64,000 nt of DNA from the NCBI GenBank assembly GCA_016081115.2, contig CM071933.1, forward strand, positions 57,860,660-57,924,659, given 5' to 3'. Positions within the stretch are counted from its first letter, which is position 1. The number at the start of each line of letters is the position of its first letter. Source of the DNA: Rehmannia glutinosa (Eukaryota > Streptophyta > Magnoliopsida > Lamiales > Orobanchaceae). Below the pieces are notes generated by a model that was not told the origin of the DNA, made no database searches, and saw only the letters and a program-made list of their open reading frames with translations. This document shows, in pieces, positions 37,801 through 49,406 of this stretch. The position numbers and the translations under genes were made by a program.

Positions 37801-38039
37801 CCTAGCCAACCGGGAAGTGGCAAGGAAGAACGCTGAGGCAGTAAGAAGACAAGAAGAAGAGAATGAAAGGTAAACATGACAATGGCTCGAGAGGAAACAA
37901 AGGGATGATGCTTCCAAATGGGCCTATGAAAAGAAGGAAAGAAGGGAAGAAGAAGAGAAGAAGAGAAAAAGAACTGATGACGACGAGGAGCGCAAGAGAG
38001 CTAAAGAAGAAAGAGGAAGGAAGCAGCGAAGGCATTGAA
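34823..38039 (+). pseudogene. Sirevirus A extra 3' frame (ORF3): putative plant transposon domain plus coiled coil
   Basis: It starts at ATG 34823, follows 39 codons to a TAG at 34940, and then reads to 35785. The N-terminal domain (about residues 40-250) has LEEVAQFYVN, KVIKLSAKDLAKHCLLPSEG, QLSKTKLIIMAAIMQGKKVN and GCSLGYGLVIGHLLEVKG. I read this as the plant transposon protein domain (Pfam family named Putative plant transposon protein), from memory of its pattern. A TSEGESAD motif, K/A/P-rich basic patches (KKKRTTKPRK) and an acidic S/T/E/A stretch (35850-36345) follow, then a coiled coil (36740-36960) and a tail RAKEERGRKQRRH with a stop at 38037-38039. Its role is unknown; no signal peptide or membrane helix was seen. 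Copy A lacks about 1.4 kb of the middle compared with C. Confidence 0.8.
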
Positions 38040-38340
38040 GTGTTGCTGCCAACCCCTTCTTGTATTACTATTGTAATACATTCATGTAAGTCGTCTGTAA
38101 TATACTTAGTGAATTTACTGTAATTTTTCACTCTGTATGTATTCCTATATCTTATCTTAGATATGTATATTGCTCTGATAAAGAATGCTCTGATACCAAA
38201 TGTAAACAGTTGTGTAAAGGACAAAAATGCTATGATCAATAAAACGATCTATTTTAAGCATACATTATTTGTTGCTGCATTGTCTGTATGTATCTTTGTT
38301 GTTTATGTTTTGTTGAATGTTTTTAAGTTTTGGCATCATC
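38040..38340 (+). other. Sirevirus A 3' untranslated region
   Basis: Between the end of the extra frame and the polypurine tract. It carries GCTCTGATACC and GCTATGATCAATAAAA, shared with X and in part with C. No coding frame. Confidence 0.7.
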
Positions 38341-38354
38341 AAAAAGGGGGAAAT
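38341..38354 (+). promoter_or_regulatory. Polypurine tract of Sirevirus A
   Basis: AAAAAGGGGGAAAT lies directly before the 3' LTR and primes plus-strand DNA synthesis. The homologous tract of remnant X lies at 27100-27113 with one interruption (AAAAGAGGGAAAT). Confidence 0.9.
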
Positions 38355-39872
38355 TGTTAGGAAATTTATTAAGTAGATTTTGATGATACCATGTAAAACT
38401 TAAACTAGGAAGTTGGCACCCCATTTTCCTTGTAATTTGTATTGTAATAGATAGGGCTAGAAAAGCTGAGTCAAGTCAGTTATGCCAAGGAATACAAGAA
38501 GTCAACTGTGGACTGGATTGAAGACTCTGCTGTGTGTCAGCTGAGTATGGCCAAGAAAGAAGTCAAGGACTCGATTGAAGGAGTATCAGCTGCGGACAGT
38601 CAAGTTATCTCAAGAAGCCAAGTCTCAAAGTTGAAGTGACAGTTGAGTCATCTAATGACTGGAAAGCTGACTCAAGTCACCTGGGGTAAAGACAACAGTC
38701 TAGTCAAGACAACTGACTTAGATCCGTTGATTAAAGTCAAGAATGTTACTCAGAATAGTAACATGTCAAAACTGTCAGGTGTAAAGTGTTAGTCCCAGAA
38801 TTGTGCAAAAGGAATAAACCAATGGGAAACGCTGCACTGTGTGTTAGAAAATCTGCAATGCTGCAAGACATTTAATAAAGAAAATGTCAACATCAAGGAC
38901 TGCAGACAAGACAAGCCAACGAACACAAGTGACTTTTGAAACTAGCCTATCTCTTCAACGGGCAAAATTTCAAAAGTGCACTATAAAAGGCTGAGGAATT
39001 TATCGAGAAGAGGTAACCTTGATAACCTGAACCACGAACAAGCAAGCAATATTCAAACAATTAACCTGCAATATTCTCAAGTACATTCAAGCAAATCCTC
39101 AAGCCTGAAACTCGAAGGAAATCGATCCAACACAAGCTGTGAAGGAAAGACAACTTCAAATCTGTTGAAGAGGAAACTTTTGAAGAATCAAAAGGGGTTT
39201 ACTTTCCAAGGAGGATTATAGGAAGGTTTAAGGTCGAACTAGTATCAAGTTTGTTGGAGGGCTTCGTGATCAAATCCAAGAACTTGAGAAGTGAGCTGAA
39301 GTAGCAAGGCAGCTGCCTTGCGAAGAAGCTGAGTCGCAAGAGAAGCCAGCTGTGTGATCAAGCGTTGTCTCGGATCGTTCACCACTTTGTAAACTGATCT
39401 GTTACTTAGTGGATTCCTCCAGGAGTTGGAGAAGAGAGGATTAGAAGAATTACCCCATCTTCGAACCTCTATAAAAATATTTGTGTCATTTACTTTCAGC
39501 ACATTTATATTCCTGCATATTTACCTTATACCTGCTGTTAGAATCATATTTTGCTATCCAACTGATTGATAACCAAGTGCTAAATTAAGTGTTTAAAACA
39601 AACTTAAAACAAATCAAAGGGTGGTAAGTCTTCTGCTGATAAAACCAAACCAGCCAAGTAAAGTTTAGGTTAAACAGTCGAGTTATTCTATCAACAGCTC
39701 TATCGAGTCTGTTGAGTAGCTAACTTAGCTGAATAACCAACTTAGTTGTCCCTCAAGGACATAACTATTTGAGTCAACTCTGTTGTAACATTAAAAGGAC
39801 TAAAATCAAAAATTTGGTAAGGTTTATTCAACCCCCCTTCCAAACCTTACTTCACACCCCTTGGGACCTACA
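38355..39872 (+). repeat. Sirevirus A 3' LTR
   Basis: TGTTAGGAAATTTATT to GGGACCTACA, 1518 bases. The base after it (39873) is already inside element B on the opposite strand, with no spacer. The five bases after it are CAACG. Confidence 0.9.
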
Positions 39873-40995
39873 CAACGGAATCTCTGGTTCTACTACTGTA
39901 GGCTCTTCAAGGGTGAAGGCCTGTGTTTCAATAGAATCTTTCTTAGAAGCAGCTGCTTTCCGAGACTTGGCAGTCTTCTTCTTCTTCACGACTGGAGAAG
40001 GAATTCGGGGTTCTTCCTCAGTCTCAGCTGCGGGGGCAGGGGCATCGGCTGCTCGGGCAGGAGCTTTTGGTTTGGTTGCGGGGCAGGTGCTTTCTTCGAC
40101 TTGGCTGCTGGGGAAGGGGCAGGCTTTGATGTAGTAGCTCTCTTCTTAGATATCGACTTCGGTGAGAGAGCTGGGGAGGTCTCAGTTGTGTATTCGGTAG
40201 GGTCAACTGATTCCCCCTCACTAGTATCCGTCTTTCTTACATAGGCCTTCTTCTGCGCATCAGAGAGGTTCGCCTTGAACATCCTTTTGTTTGCATGGAA
40301 CGGCTTTCCATGGCGCAATGCTATACCCTTTACTTCCATCAAGTGGCCAATGACAAGGCCATAACCCAACGAACATCCAAAGGTCCCATCCTCCTTATAA
40401 GACTGGTTGATCACGTTCTGGCACACTCGACTGAAGATGAACTCAGCCCAGTTCACCTTCTTGTCTTGCATGATTGCAGCCATCACAATCAGCTTAGTCT
40501 TAGACAGCTGATTGAAACTCCCAAATTTCATATCTACGCACTTGGACACGATGTCCATCAGCCTGTGGTAGTCTTCCTTTAGAAAGTCCTTTTTAGCTGT
40601 ATACACAGCTTTAACAGCATACTCTGGCTTTGCAACTTCCTTCCAAGCTGCAGCCAAGTTGACATCCTTTTCAGTGATATCCTTCATCCCTTCTGAGGGT
40701 AAGAAACAGTGCTCAGCAATGTCCTTTGCAGTTATTTTGATGGTCTTGCTATGGACGGATGAACGGATTTCATCGTCGTGCACTTTGGTATTCACATAGA
40801 ACATTGTTACTTCCTCCAGATAAGTATACGTGAACTGCATCGATAGAAAGTCCTTCAGACCGGACTTTTCCAATTTATCAGCTATCTTCTTCACAGAGCA
40901 CCGTCGACGCCCTGCTTGATCATCCCTGCAAAATCCACGGACGCCCCAGAGTGGATTTTCTCGGATAGCAACGCGAAATCATGAGAACCAGCCAT
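39873..40995 (-). pseudogene. Sirevirus B extra 3' frame, N-terminal part
   Basis: An ATG at 40995 opens MAGSHDFALLSEKIHSG, then a frameshift near 40900 (TGA) moves to the long readable frame 39986-40894 (302 codons). The domain is well preserved: LEEVTMFYVN, KTIKITAKDIAEHCFLPSEG, QLSKTKLIVMAAIMQDKKVN, GCSLGYGLVIGHLMEVKG, RHGKPFHANKRMFKANLSD and TDTSEGESVD. A K/P/A-rich stretch (KSKKAPAP) follows. The acidic middle, coiled coil and tail are lost at the junction with A's LTR. This is the best readable copy of the N-terminal domain in the window. Confidence 0.8.
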
Positions 40996-41554
40996 TTTCA
41001 GAACCTTTGACCGATTAAAAATTGCGAAAACTTGAACTTAAACGGTAGGGTTTCGAATGGATTTGCAGAGAGAAAATGCTTTCTTGCTGAAGACGAGTAA
41101 GTTTGTGTGAGGAGAGAGAAAATGAAATTTCGTATATATGGGACATAAAAGGAAGGGTTTTGAAATTTGAAAAGTTGGATCAAAATCAACGGTCAAGATT
41201 AAGCCTTCAGAACTGCATTAAATTTCCCACATTAAATGCAGCAGCATTTATATCCAATCATATGTTTTACTGTGCAACGTTTGTGCTGACAGTCATAATT
41301 ATGCTTACGTCATCCTTAAAAACATTCCTGCTCAATTAAAATGACTGCGTTTTTGTCACTTAGCTCTTAAATGATTCAGCTTTCTTTTAAAGTGACTTAG
41401 CTCTGCTTCTCTCTTCACATATCATTACTCAGCTGTCAGCTAACTCAATACAGTTGTCTTCTCGACTAGGCTGTTTCACTTGGCTGAAATGTGAAACTTA
41501 CTTAGTTTCCATTTCATCATCTTCTATCTCTGCTGATTGAGTCTTCTGAGTATT

Positions 41555-44500
41555 CTAACTCAACTCAATTAACCCTAACTCATTCTTGAGCTCTTCAAAC
41601 CTTGATTCACATAATGGCTTTGTGAATATGTCAGCTAACTGCTTATCAGTTGAGATGTATTCCAAAGTGATGTCTTTCTTTTCAACATGATCTCTTATAA
41701 AATGATATCTGACATCAATGTTCTTTGTTCTTGAATGCAACACTGGATTCTAAGTGATTGCAATGGCACTAGTGTTATCACACATAATTGGAATCTCTTT
41801 TTTTCAATATCATAATCTCTCAGCTGTTGTCTCATCCATAAGACTTGGGCACAATAGCGGCCCGCAACTATGTACTCTACTTCAGCTGTGGATGTAGCTA
41901 TTGAATTTTGTTTCTTGCTGAACCAAGAAACCAACCTGTTTCCAAGCATTTGACATGTACCTAGGTACTCTTCATGTCAACTCTACATCCAACATAGTAT
42001 GAGTCTGAGTATCCTACCAGCTTGAATCCTCCTTCCTTTGGATACCATAAGCCGACTTCTTGGCATCCCTTCAAATACCTTAGGATTCTCTTAGCTGCAG
42101 TCATGTGGCTCTCCTTTGGTGCAGATTGAAATCTAGCACATACACCTACTGCAAAGGTGGTATCTGGCCCTGCTTGCTGTTAGATAGAGCAAAGATCCAA
42201 TGAGGGCTCTATATCTGGTTTGATCAACAACTTTGCCATCTGCATCCATGTCCATCTTGACTGATGTGTTCATATGAATCTTCACAAAAGACTTCTGTTC
42301 CATACCAAATTTCTTCATTAAATCTCTGGTATACTTGGTTTGGCTTATAAAGGTTCCATCCTTTAATTGCTTGACTTGAAGTCCTAAGAAGAAAGTCAGC
42401 TCTCCCATCATGCTCATCTCAAATTTGCCTTGCATGAGGTTTGAGAACTTGTCACACAGCTCTTTATTTGTGGATCCAAAGATGATATCATCCACATATA
42501 TTTGAACAAGCAGTATACTCTCTCCATCTTGAATCCTGAAGAGTGTTCTATCAACTTTGCCTTTGGTGAATCCATTGTCAGTTAGAAATTGAGACAATGT
42601 ATCATACCATGCTCTTGGTGCTTATTTCAATCCATATAATGCTTTCTTGAGCTTGTAGACTTTATCTCCAATAGTTTTCTGCTCAAAACCTAGAGGTTGT
42701 GCAACATAGACTTCTTCTTCTAACAGTCCATTTAGAAATGCACTCTTCACATCCATATTATATATACAGTGAAGTTCTTATGTGCAGCATAAGCAAGAAA
42801 CATCCTTATTGCTTCCAATCTAGCAACAAGAGCCAAGGTTTCATGAAAATCTATACCTTCTTCTTGGCAATACCTTTTGGCTACCAATCTTGCTTTATTT
42901 CTTACAACATATCCTTCTTCATTCATCTTGTTTCTGAATACCCACTTAGTACCAATAACATTTTAGTGGGTTGGCCTTTGAACTAATTCCCATACTTTGT
43001 TCCTTTCAAGCTGATTCAGCTCTTCTTGCATGGCCTTGATCTATTGTGTGTCTTCTAATGCTTGAGACACATCCTTAGGCTCTATTTGGGAAATAAAACA
43101 AGTGAACATAGATTCATGTTGTGCTATGGATATGGTTCTTATGTCATCTCTAACATCTCCAATAATTAACTCAGGTGGATGGTCTCTCAGCCATCTCACA
43201 TCAGGTTGGAGTAAGCCTGTTGGATTCAGCCGTCTCACAGTTAAGTTTCTTGAACAACTCTTTCATCTTCATTCAGTTGTAGACCTTCCAGCTGTCTTCC
43301 AGATTCAGCTATCTCATCATCATCAGGGTTGAGTGCTCTCACTTCAGCTTCAACATAAGGACTTTTCTGCATGGTTGGCTGATTCATCTTATCAGCTAAC
43401 TCATCATTGTCTTCTCCATTCACATTAGGTTCACCAAAAACCACATGGATAGACTCTTCTGTGACCATAGTCCTCTTGTTCAACACTCTATAGGCTTTAC
43501 TCTCAGCTAAGTATCCCAAAAAGATACCTTTATCAGCTTTAGCATCAAAAGACTTCAAATTATCATTGCCATTATTATGGATGAAGCATTTACATCCAAA
43601 TATCTTGAAATATCCAACATTTGGCTTTCTCCCTGTCCAAATCTCATAGGGAGTCTTAGTCAATTGCCTGTTAATCATGCATCTATTCTGAGTATAACAT
43701 GTTGTATTTATGGCTTCAACCCAAAATCTCTTAGGCAATCTAGCTTCAGCTAACATAGTCCTTGCAGCTTCCTTGAGAGTTCTGTTCCTTTTTTCGGCTA
43801 CTCTATTCTGCTGTGGAGTCTTTGCTGCTGATAACTCATGAGCAATATCATTTTCAAAACAATACTGAGTTATAACCCATTGACAGACTCAGTTCCCCTG
43901 TCAGATCTTATCTTTATAATGGTTTGACTCTTCTCATTTTGAATTTTGAACTCTTCTCACACATGAAAATTGTCCATGTATATCTTGAATAGTCATCCAC
44001 CACCATTAAGGTGTATTTCTTTCCAGTGATGCTTTTTACACATGAAAATTGTCCATGTATATCTTGAATAGCATCACATATGCTTTCTTTCTTGTACACT
44101 GAGTTTGGCAATCCTTCCACAAGATGACTCCTTGCAAGCTTGTTGATTGTCTTGAAATTCAGGTGGCTCAGCTTCTTATACAACAAGCCAACTGGATTCG
44201 GCTGTACTCCTTACTAGCATACATGTGCTTGGTGTAGCAGTAGACCAATTCACTACATAGATATTCTTTTGCCTTATTCCTTGTAGCACAATTTCATTAG
44301 ATTCAGCATCTTTGATCTGGCATATCCCCATGTTGAATCCTACATAGTAGCCTTTGTCACAGAGTTGGCTGATGCTTAACAGGTTGAAGTTGAGACTTTC
44401 AACATATACAACATATGTGATTTCCAAACCATTTTTCTTGATGGATCCTTTGCCTTTAATCTCCCTTGGAGCTTCATTTCCTCCAAATATAACTTTAGCA

Positions 44501-44800
44501 CCTTTAATCTCCTTGTATCTTGATAGATTTCTCTTGTTTCCTATCATATGTCTGGAACAACCACTATCGATGTACCAGGTTCATTGGCACTCAGATATTC
44601 CTTGAACCTGCAATCAAGGAAATCAATTTTTAGGTACCCATACTTGTCTGGTCCTGGGGGGTTAGTGCTATAAGATGTTCCAACCAAGCTATAGCCAGAT
44701 GATTTGACTCTGAGGGGTTGCCATCTATTAGTACTATAATCATAATGCACATTAGAAAATTGCGTGGGGGTTTTGGGATCATACAACTGTCTCTTTTGTC
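41555..44800 (-). pseudogene. pol: Sirevirus B pol (broken)
   Basis: From upstream to downstream: protease region near 44560, with the DSG active site still readable in frame pieces; LSHLNFKTINKLARSHLVEG (about 44120-44180); an integrase whose zinc region is scrambled (see findings); IFGCKCFIHNNGNDNLKSFD (about 43560); reverse transcriptase pieces (43238-42133) with YVDDIIFGSTN intact; RNase H (41949-41555) ending LGLIELS. Stops and frame changes separate most domains. The catalytic YVDD survives, but the integrase is destroyed. Confidence 0.85.
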
Positions 44801-44807
44801 TGTATGC

Positions 44808-45549
44808 CTATGTGTGTGTTTTAGCAATTGCTTTCTTGGGATAGTGCTTGGGTGCATATGTGTGCTGATAAAAGCTATTTTGCCTTGGGAATGACCTTTG
44901 CTGAGGTTGAGGTCTTTGCCATTTTGGCTTGTATCCCATAGGTCTTTGCTGATGTCTCACATTGTTCCAATCAGCTTGGTTTGGATAGTTTCTACCATTC
45001 CTATCATGTGTATTTCTTTGATGAAATTTCTGGGGCTTTTGGTAGATCTGTTTGCTTCTACAGTATTTTTTTGTTTGGAGTTCTTTGAGGACTGTCGAAT
45101 TTCTTCTCAGCTGTCCTTTCAGCATGCTCAACTGGCTTCTTTTCTTTCCCTTTATAACCAAGCCAATATGATTGTGATTGTGCTTTGGAGTAAATGTGGG
45201 TGCATCATTTGGTGTATTGGGTTTTTGGAATACTTCATTACTTGAAAATCCCTTTTCCAAAATCACTCTTGGAGTTTGACTATGCACAAAGGAATTAAAT
45301 CATATGCCTGTCTTGTCTCCACATTATTTTTGACTCATGATTAATTCATCCAATGATTTAGATGCTTTTGTAAATGAGGTAATCACATTTTTAAGATCTT
45401 TTCCCTCTTTTATGTAGCAGCTAACTCTGCTATGATCTTTGCATTTTCAGCCTTCAGTTTAGTGTTCTCATCAGCTTTGTGACTCAGAGTACACATCTCT
45501 TTTGTCAGCTGTGAGTTTTGGCTTTTAAGCTGACTGTTTTCCTCATTGA
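44808..45549 (-). pseudogene. gag: Sirevirus B gag, C-terminal part
   Basis: It contains the end of the coiled coil (NSQLTKE, then ELCTLSHKADENTKL-like codons near 45440-45549), the MNQKE-type segment and TPRVILEKGFSSNEVFQKP with following Q/N/R-rich sequence PRWQRPQPQ-like (44808-45287). The N-terminal gag and the knuckle lie beyond the truncation. Confidence 0.75.
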
Positions 45550-46678
45550 TAAAATATACAGTTACATAAAATATATACATTCAAGTTTTCTACATTCAAG
45601 TTTTCTCCAAGAAACCATTCTTATTTGGATCTTTGTGTTGAAGCAATGGCTACATATTCTACAAGAAAAAACTGAATAAACTAGAAAAATACCACAACGG
45701 GAACTTAAATCACAGCGAAAATAATCACAAAAATGAAAAAAACAAGAAAAAAACCAGAAAAAAAACAATCACAACGGTTTTTAGGGATTTATTTTTAATC
45801 CACTATTTCGTAAATTAAATTAAAATTACAGAAAACACTTGTGCAAAAATAAAAATTCGATGAAAAATCTAAGTGTTCGAATACCAATCAAAAACCAGGT
45901 TAAAAATCAAAAACAAATTAAAGCACAATACACCACATACCTCTGAAAAACAGGGGAGAGAAGTGATTTTTGGGGAAGACGACTAACACACGGCGCGAAG
46001 AAGACAATGTCAAAGCAGCGAGACCTCTGATATTTGCAAAAAATCAAGTCAAAACATGAAACAGAGAAGAAAAAGATAAAAGAAGAAGAAAAGGGAGAAA
46101 ATCCCTTTGAAACCAAAGAGAAGGAATTTTGGGGAATTCTTTGAAACCGCCGAGACAAAAATTTGGGGAGCCCTTTGAAACCGTCGATAAGGAATTTTGG
46201 GGAACCCTTTGAAGCACAATACCTATGAAACCCTTTGAAAGAATTTTGGGGAACCCTTTGAAACCGACGAGAAGGAATAGGCGTCAATAGAGTTCGGTTT
46301 TGGGGGAAAAAAAGAGAAGAAACCCTTGCAAAATATATATATATATATCCCTACGTTCTCAACTGGGGACCTTGGACTCATTTGATCATATTCCTATATA
46401 TATATATATCAAATTGTGTATTGCACTCTAAATTCAATTTCATATATTTTTAATTAATAAAATTCCAGTTATAATTCTTTATATGTAAATGTAACTTAAG
46501 AAATTGAGGTTTTAAAAGAGAATTAAGAAATGAGTGTATTAGATATGCCAAAAGTACTAAACATGAAGAAATATATTTTAATAATTTGAATTTAAAACTT
46601 GTTAGCTTGTTTAACCTAAATAGATTTTGACTATTTTCAATTCAAACAAGTTAGTATATCTCCGTTATAGTAGTCCAC

Positions 46679-46680
<2 letters not shown>
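45550..46680. other. Non-Sirevirus spacer with a 34-bp tandem repeat
   Basis: AT-rich, A-run rich sequence with no recognised gene, containing the 34-bp array at 46099-46275, a short TA run near 46330-46350 and a CCTATATATATATATC patch near 46395. The phrase ACATTCAAGTTTTCT is doubled near 45580-45604. Minus-strand open frames here are not supported by any motif. Confidence 0.5.
46099..46275. repeat. 34-bp tandem repeat
   Basis: The unit CCCTTTGAAACCGNCGAGAA + GGAATTTTGGGGAA recurs with CTTTGA at 46105, 46139, 46173 and 46207 (exact 34-base steps), then with indels at 46233 and 46256. Confidence 0.9.

Positions 46681-46746
<66 letters not shown>
46681..46746. repeat. (TA)n microsatellite
   Basis: About 66 bases of AT alternation, directly left of the element at 46747. 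Confidence 0.95.
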
Positions 46747-46750
<4 letters not shown>

Positions 46751-47820
46751 ATTGGTTTAAAATGAGACCAACCCCTTTAGGTTAGTCCATAAGAACACCT
46801 ATGAACCCTTGATTTAAATTTTTGATGGTGTAGATCTCTTTTGTTATTTTTGGGTTATAAGGGTATGATTGTACTTTTATATTTAATCGTTTTATTAATT
46901 GGACTTATTTATTATTTTATTAGCTATTTTTAAGGAAACATAATCCTACCTTAAAAATAAATTAGAATCGATTTTTAGGGAGGAAAAATAATCAATTTCA
47001 AGCATTTTTTTCAAAATTGATACTTCTTTCCGCCATATTTGTAAATTAAATAAGTCATTTTATTTATACTTAGTTCAAAGTGGACTTGTATACTTAGTCA
47101 TGTTTTTTGTATATTTAGTTCGGTGGATTTGTATACTTGGTCTATAAAGTGGAATCGTATTCTTAGTTATATAAGTAGTTTAGTGGATTTGTATACTTAG
47201 TTATTTGGATTTGTATACTTAGTTCAATGGAATTGTATACTTAGTTATATAAGTAATTATGAAATTGTGTATTTAGTTCAAAAAGTGTAATTGTATACTT
47301 AGTTAATTGTTTATGTATACTTAGTAATATTTTAATTTATAGTTAGTTCAATGTAATTGTATACTTAGTTAAATGTTTATGCATAGCAATGTTTTAATGT
47401 ACAAATAGTTTAGTGTAATTGTATACTTAGTTAATTGTTTATGTATACTTAGTAATGTTTTAATGTATAGTTAATTTAGTGTAATTGTATACTTTTCATT
47501 AATTGTTGCATGATTCTGTTGCCATATTTGAATAATTTGCAGGTTGAATGGGAAGGGAGAAAAAGGAAAGGTGAATTGCTTGATTATGGGACGTGATTTA
47601 TGGGGACGTGATCAATAACAGATCACGTCCCTATAATATAGGAGGAGGTTACCATGTCTGATTTTATGGATTCCAATTTTACCATTTCTATTGTATAGTT
47701 AGTTATATAAAAAAGTTGTATAGATTGTAACGTATCTTGGCCATTGATTTACTATTTGGATGGTCTAGATTCGGTCTTATGGACTAACCTAGGAGGGTAG
47801 TCTCACAGGATCCTCTCCCT
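46747..47820. mobile_element. Mutator-like miniature, family of the FAR1 element, copy 1
   Basis: Imperfect inverted ends of about 50 bases: left AGGGATTGGTTTAAAATGAG; right, reverse-complemented, AGGGAGAGGATCCTGTGAG. Both continue into a CCTAGGTTAGTCCATAAG-like core. The interior has a GTATACTTAGT array (about 47060-47490) and a GGGACGTGAT segment (about 47590). Both flanks are TA microsatellite, so a 9-base duplication would be invisible. It is the reverse orientation of 49405-50425. No coding frame. Confidence 0.75.
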
Positions 47821-49359
47821 ATATATATATATATATATATATTGGTAATTTAAAAATATATATTTCAATAAGTTCCTGGCTAAAAATGCGTAAATTATCA
47901 TATTAAATTACACATACATACGCACATGGATATAATATATCTTAATTAAAATTTCAAAAATATATCAATTCAAGTTTATCAAAAGAGTTCAATTTATTTA
48001 CAAAAATACTTTGTTTCTGGACTCAATCAATTTCATGTATAGTAATTTTCGTATTTATTATACTTATTTATTATTTTAGATTGTTTGTTTGGAAAATTTG
48101 GATTGCTTAAATTTTTAAAATATTTTTCTAGTTAAAAATAAATTAGAATCAATTTCAAGTACAAAATTATTCAAAACTGTACTAATAGAATAAAACTAAT
48201 TGCAGTAAGAGTAAATTAAATAAGTATTATTATTTAGGGAGTAAATGAAGTATTTGTTATTCAAAGGTATGTTTGTGACCAAATTATATGAGTTAGGGGA
48301 ATTAGTTTTTTGTACAGCTTTCTTTATATGTAGCATCAAAATCCTAGAATTATTAATTTTCTTTTCACTTGCTCTATAAATTCACTATTTATTTTTTATT
48401 GAATTATTATATATATTTTAATTATGGAGAAAATAAAAAAATAACCATATATATATAATTTGACATATTACTAAAATTTTAATGGCTAGTATCCTCTCTT
48501 ACAAAATTTCCTACATATGCTTATGCTATATAGCTAGAAAGTTTTCAAAATCTAGTTTAATATAAAACTAATATTATTTGAAAATTCCAAGTATTCCAAA
48601 AATTATAATAGAAATAAAACACACTTTCAGTTTTTGAAGAAAAATGGGAATACACAAAGATTCTTATCTTGTAACTTAACAGATAAAAATTAAATACAAA
48701 TTTAAATTACTTAAATGACCTTATAATTATTTATGCTACAAGGATAATTTTGTCTAATCAAAAGTTTAAAGAAACTTTTCAAGCCATTCATACTTTTAAA
48801 CAAAGTATAGAAAATATATATTTACTTATTTCTCAATCTGATTCTTTAGTAGATATGGCTCTTAGTTTAGAGCAATATATTGTTTATTAATGTTGTGGTT
48901 ATGAAGTAAATATTCCAAAAAGGAGAAAAATAATAACTAAAGAGAATATCAACTGGTTATATCGTATATCTAGATTCTATTATTATATCTATGATTATGG
49001 TTCTTTTTCTTGGGAGTGGGGGGTGGGGTGTCAGATTTTAGCCTGGGGATTTTCAAATTCATAATACTAAATTCACTGAGATTGTATGAGTAATTTTCAT
49101 GTTTTAATGAAACTTAAATACATAAGCTCTGAATTGTTTCTTAGTTTATTATGATGGGCTTAAAATTCAATCATTATTGAAGCCATTGAAATCGTTTTTC
49201 ATAATTATTATCCCAGATTCTTTCATTTAAACATAACCTAATATAATATAATCATAACCAGCATGTATTTGCTCTTAATGGCCTTAATTTTCTTTTCAAT
49301 TAACATTATTTTTAATAATACGACAAAACTTAAATCATGTGACTAATAATTTAAAAGGC

Positions 49360-49404
<45 letters not shown>
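47821..49404. other. AT-rich spacer between the inverted miniatures
   Basis: TA runs at both edges (47821-47840 and 49366-49404). From about 48700 to 49022, one plus-strand frame is open apart from a single stop at about 48888 (pieces KFKETFQAIHTFKQSIENIY and IPKRRKIITKENINWLYRIS). I do not recognise it and it may be a decayed element gene. Elsewhere no coding or repeat structure is seen. Confidence 0.4.

Positions 49405-49406
<2 letters not shown>

Larger units (their letters stand above)
28652..38340 (+). mobile_element. Sirevirus A internal region
   Basis: A Ty1/copia order of gag, protease, integrase, reverse transcriptase and RNase H, then a long extra frame, then the polypurine tract. 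Sirevirus-lineage markers are the long gag with a C-terminal coiled coil, the pol phrase KGIFLGYSSESKVYRVLN, the RT motif region IIFGSTNKELCDKF and the extra 3' frame. The whole element (27114-39872) is about 12.8 kb. Every frame carries stops, so it cannot act on its own. Confidence 0.9.
39873..45549 (-). mobile_element. Sirevirus B: truncated internal region without LTRs
   Basis: Minus strand, reading gag (from 45549), pol, then extra frame down to 39873. The 5' cut falls inside the gag coiled coil, where homology ends at TCCTCATT (45549) and unrelated sequence follows. The 3' cut falls in the K/P/A-rich part of the extra frame, exactly where A's 3' LTR ends. There is no LTR, primer site or polypurine tract. 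It is closer to C than to a random copia, with the same order and the same extra frame. Confidence 0.85.

Noticed and set aside
27114..39872. Element A as a simple intact insertion with target duplication
   Set aside because: The five bases outside the two LTRs differ (GAAAT and CAACG), and both flanks are interiors of other Sireviruses.
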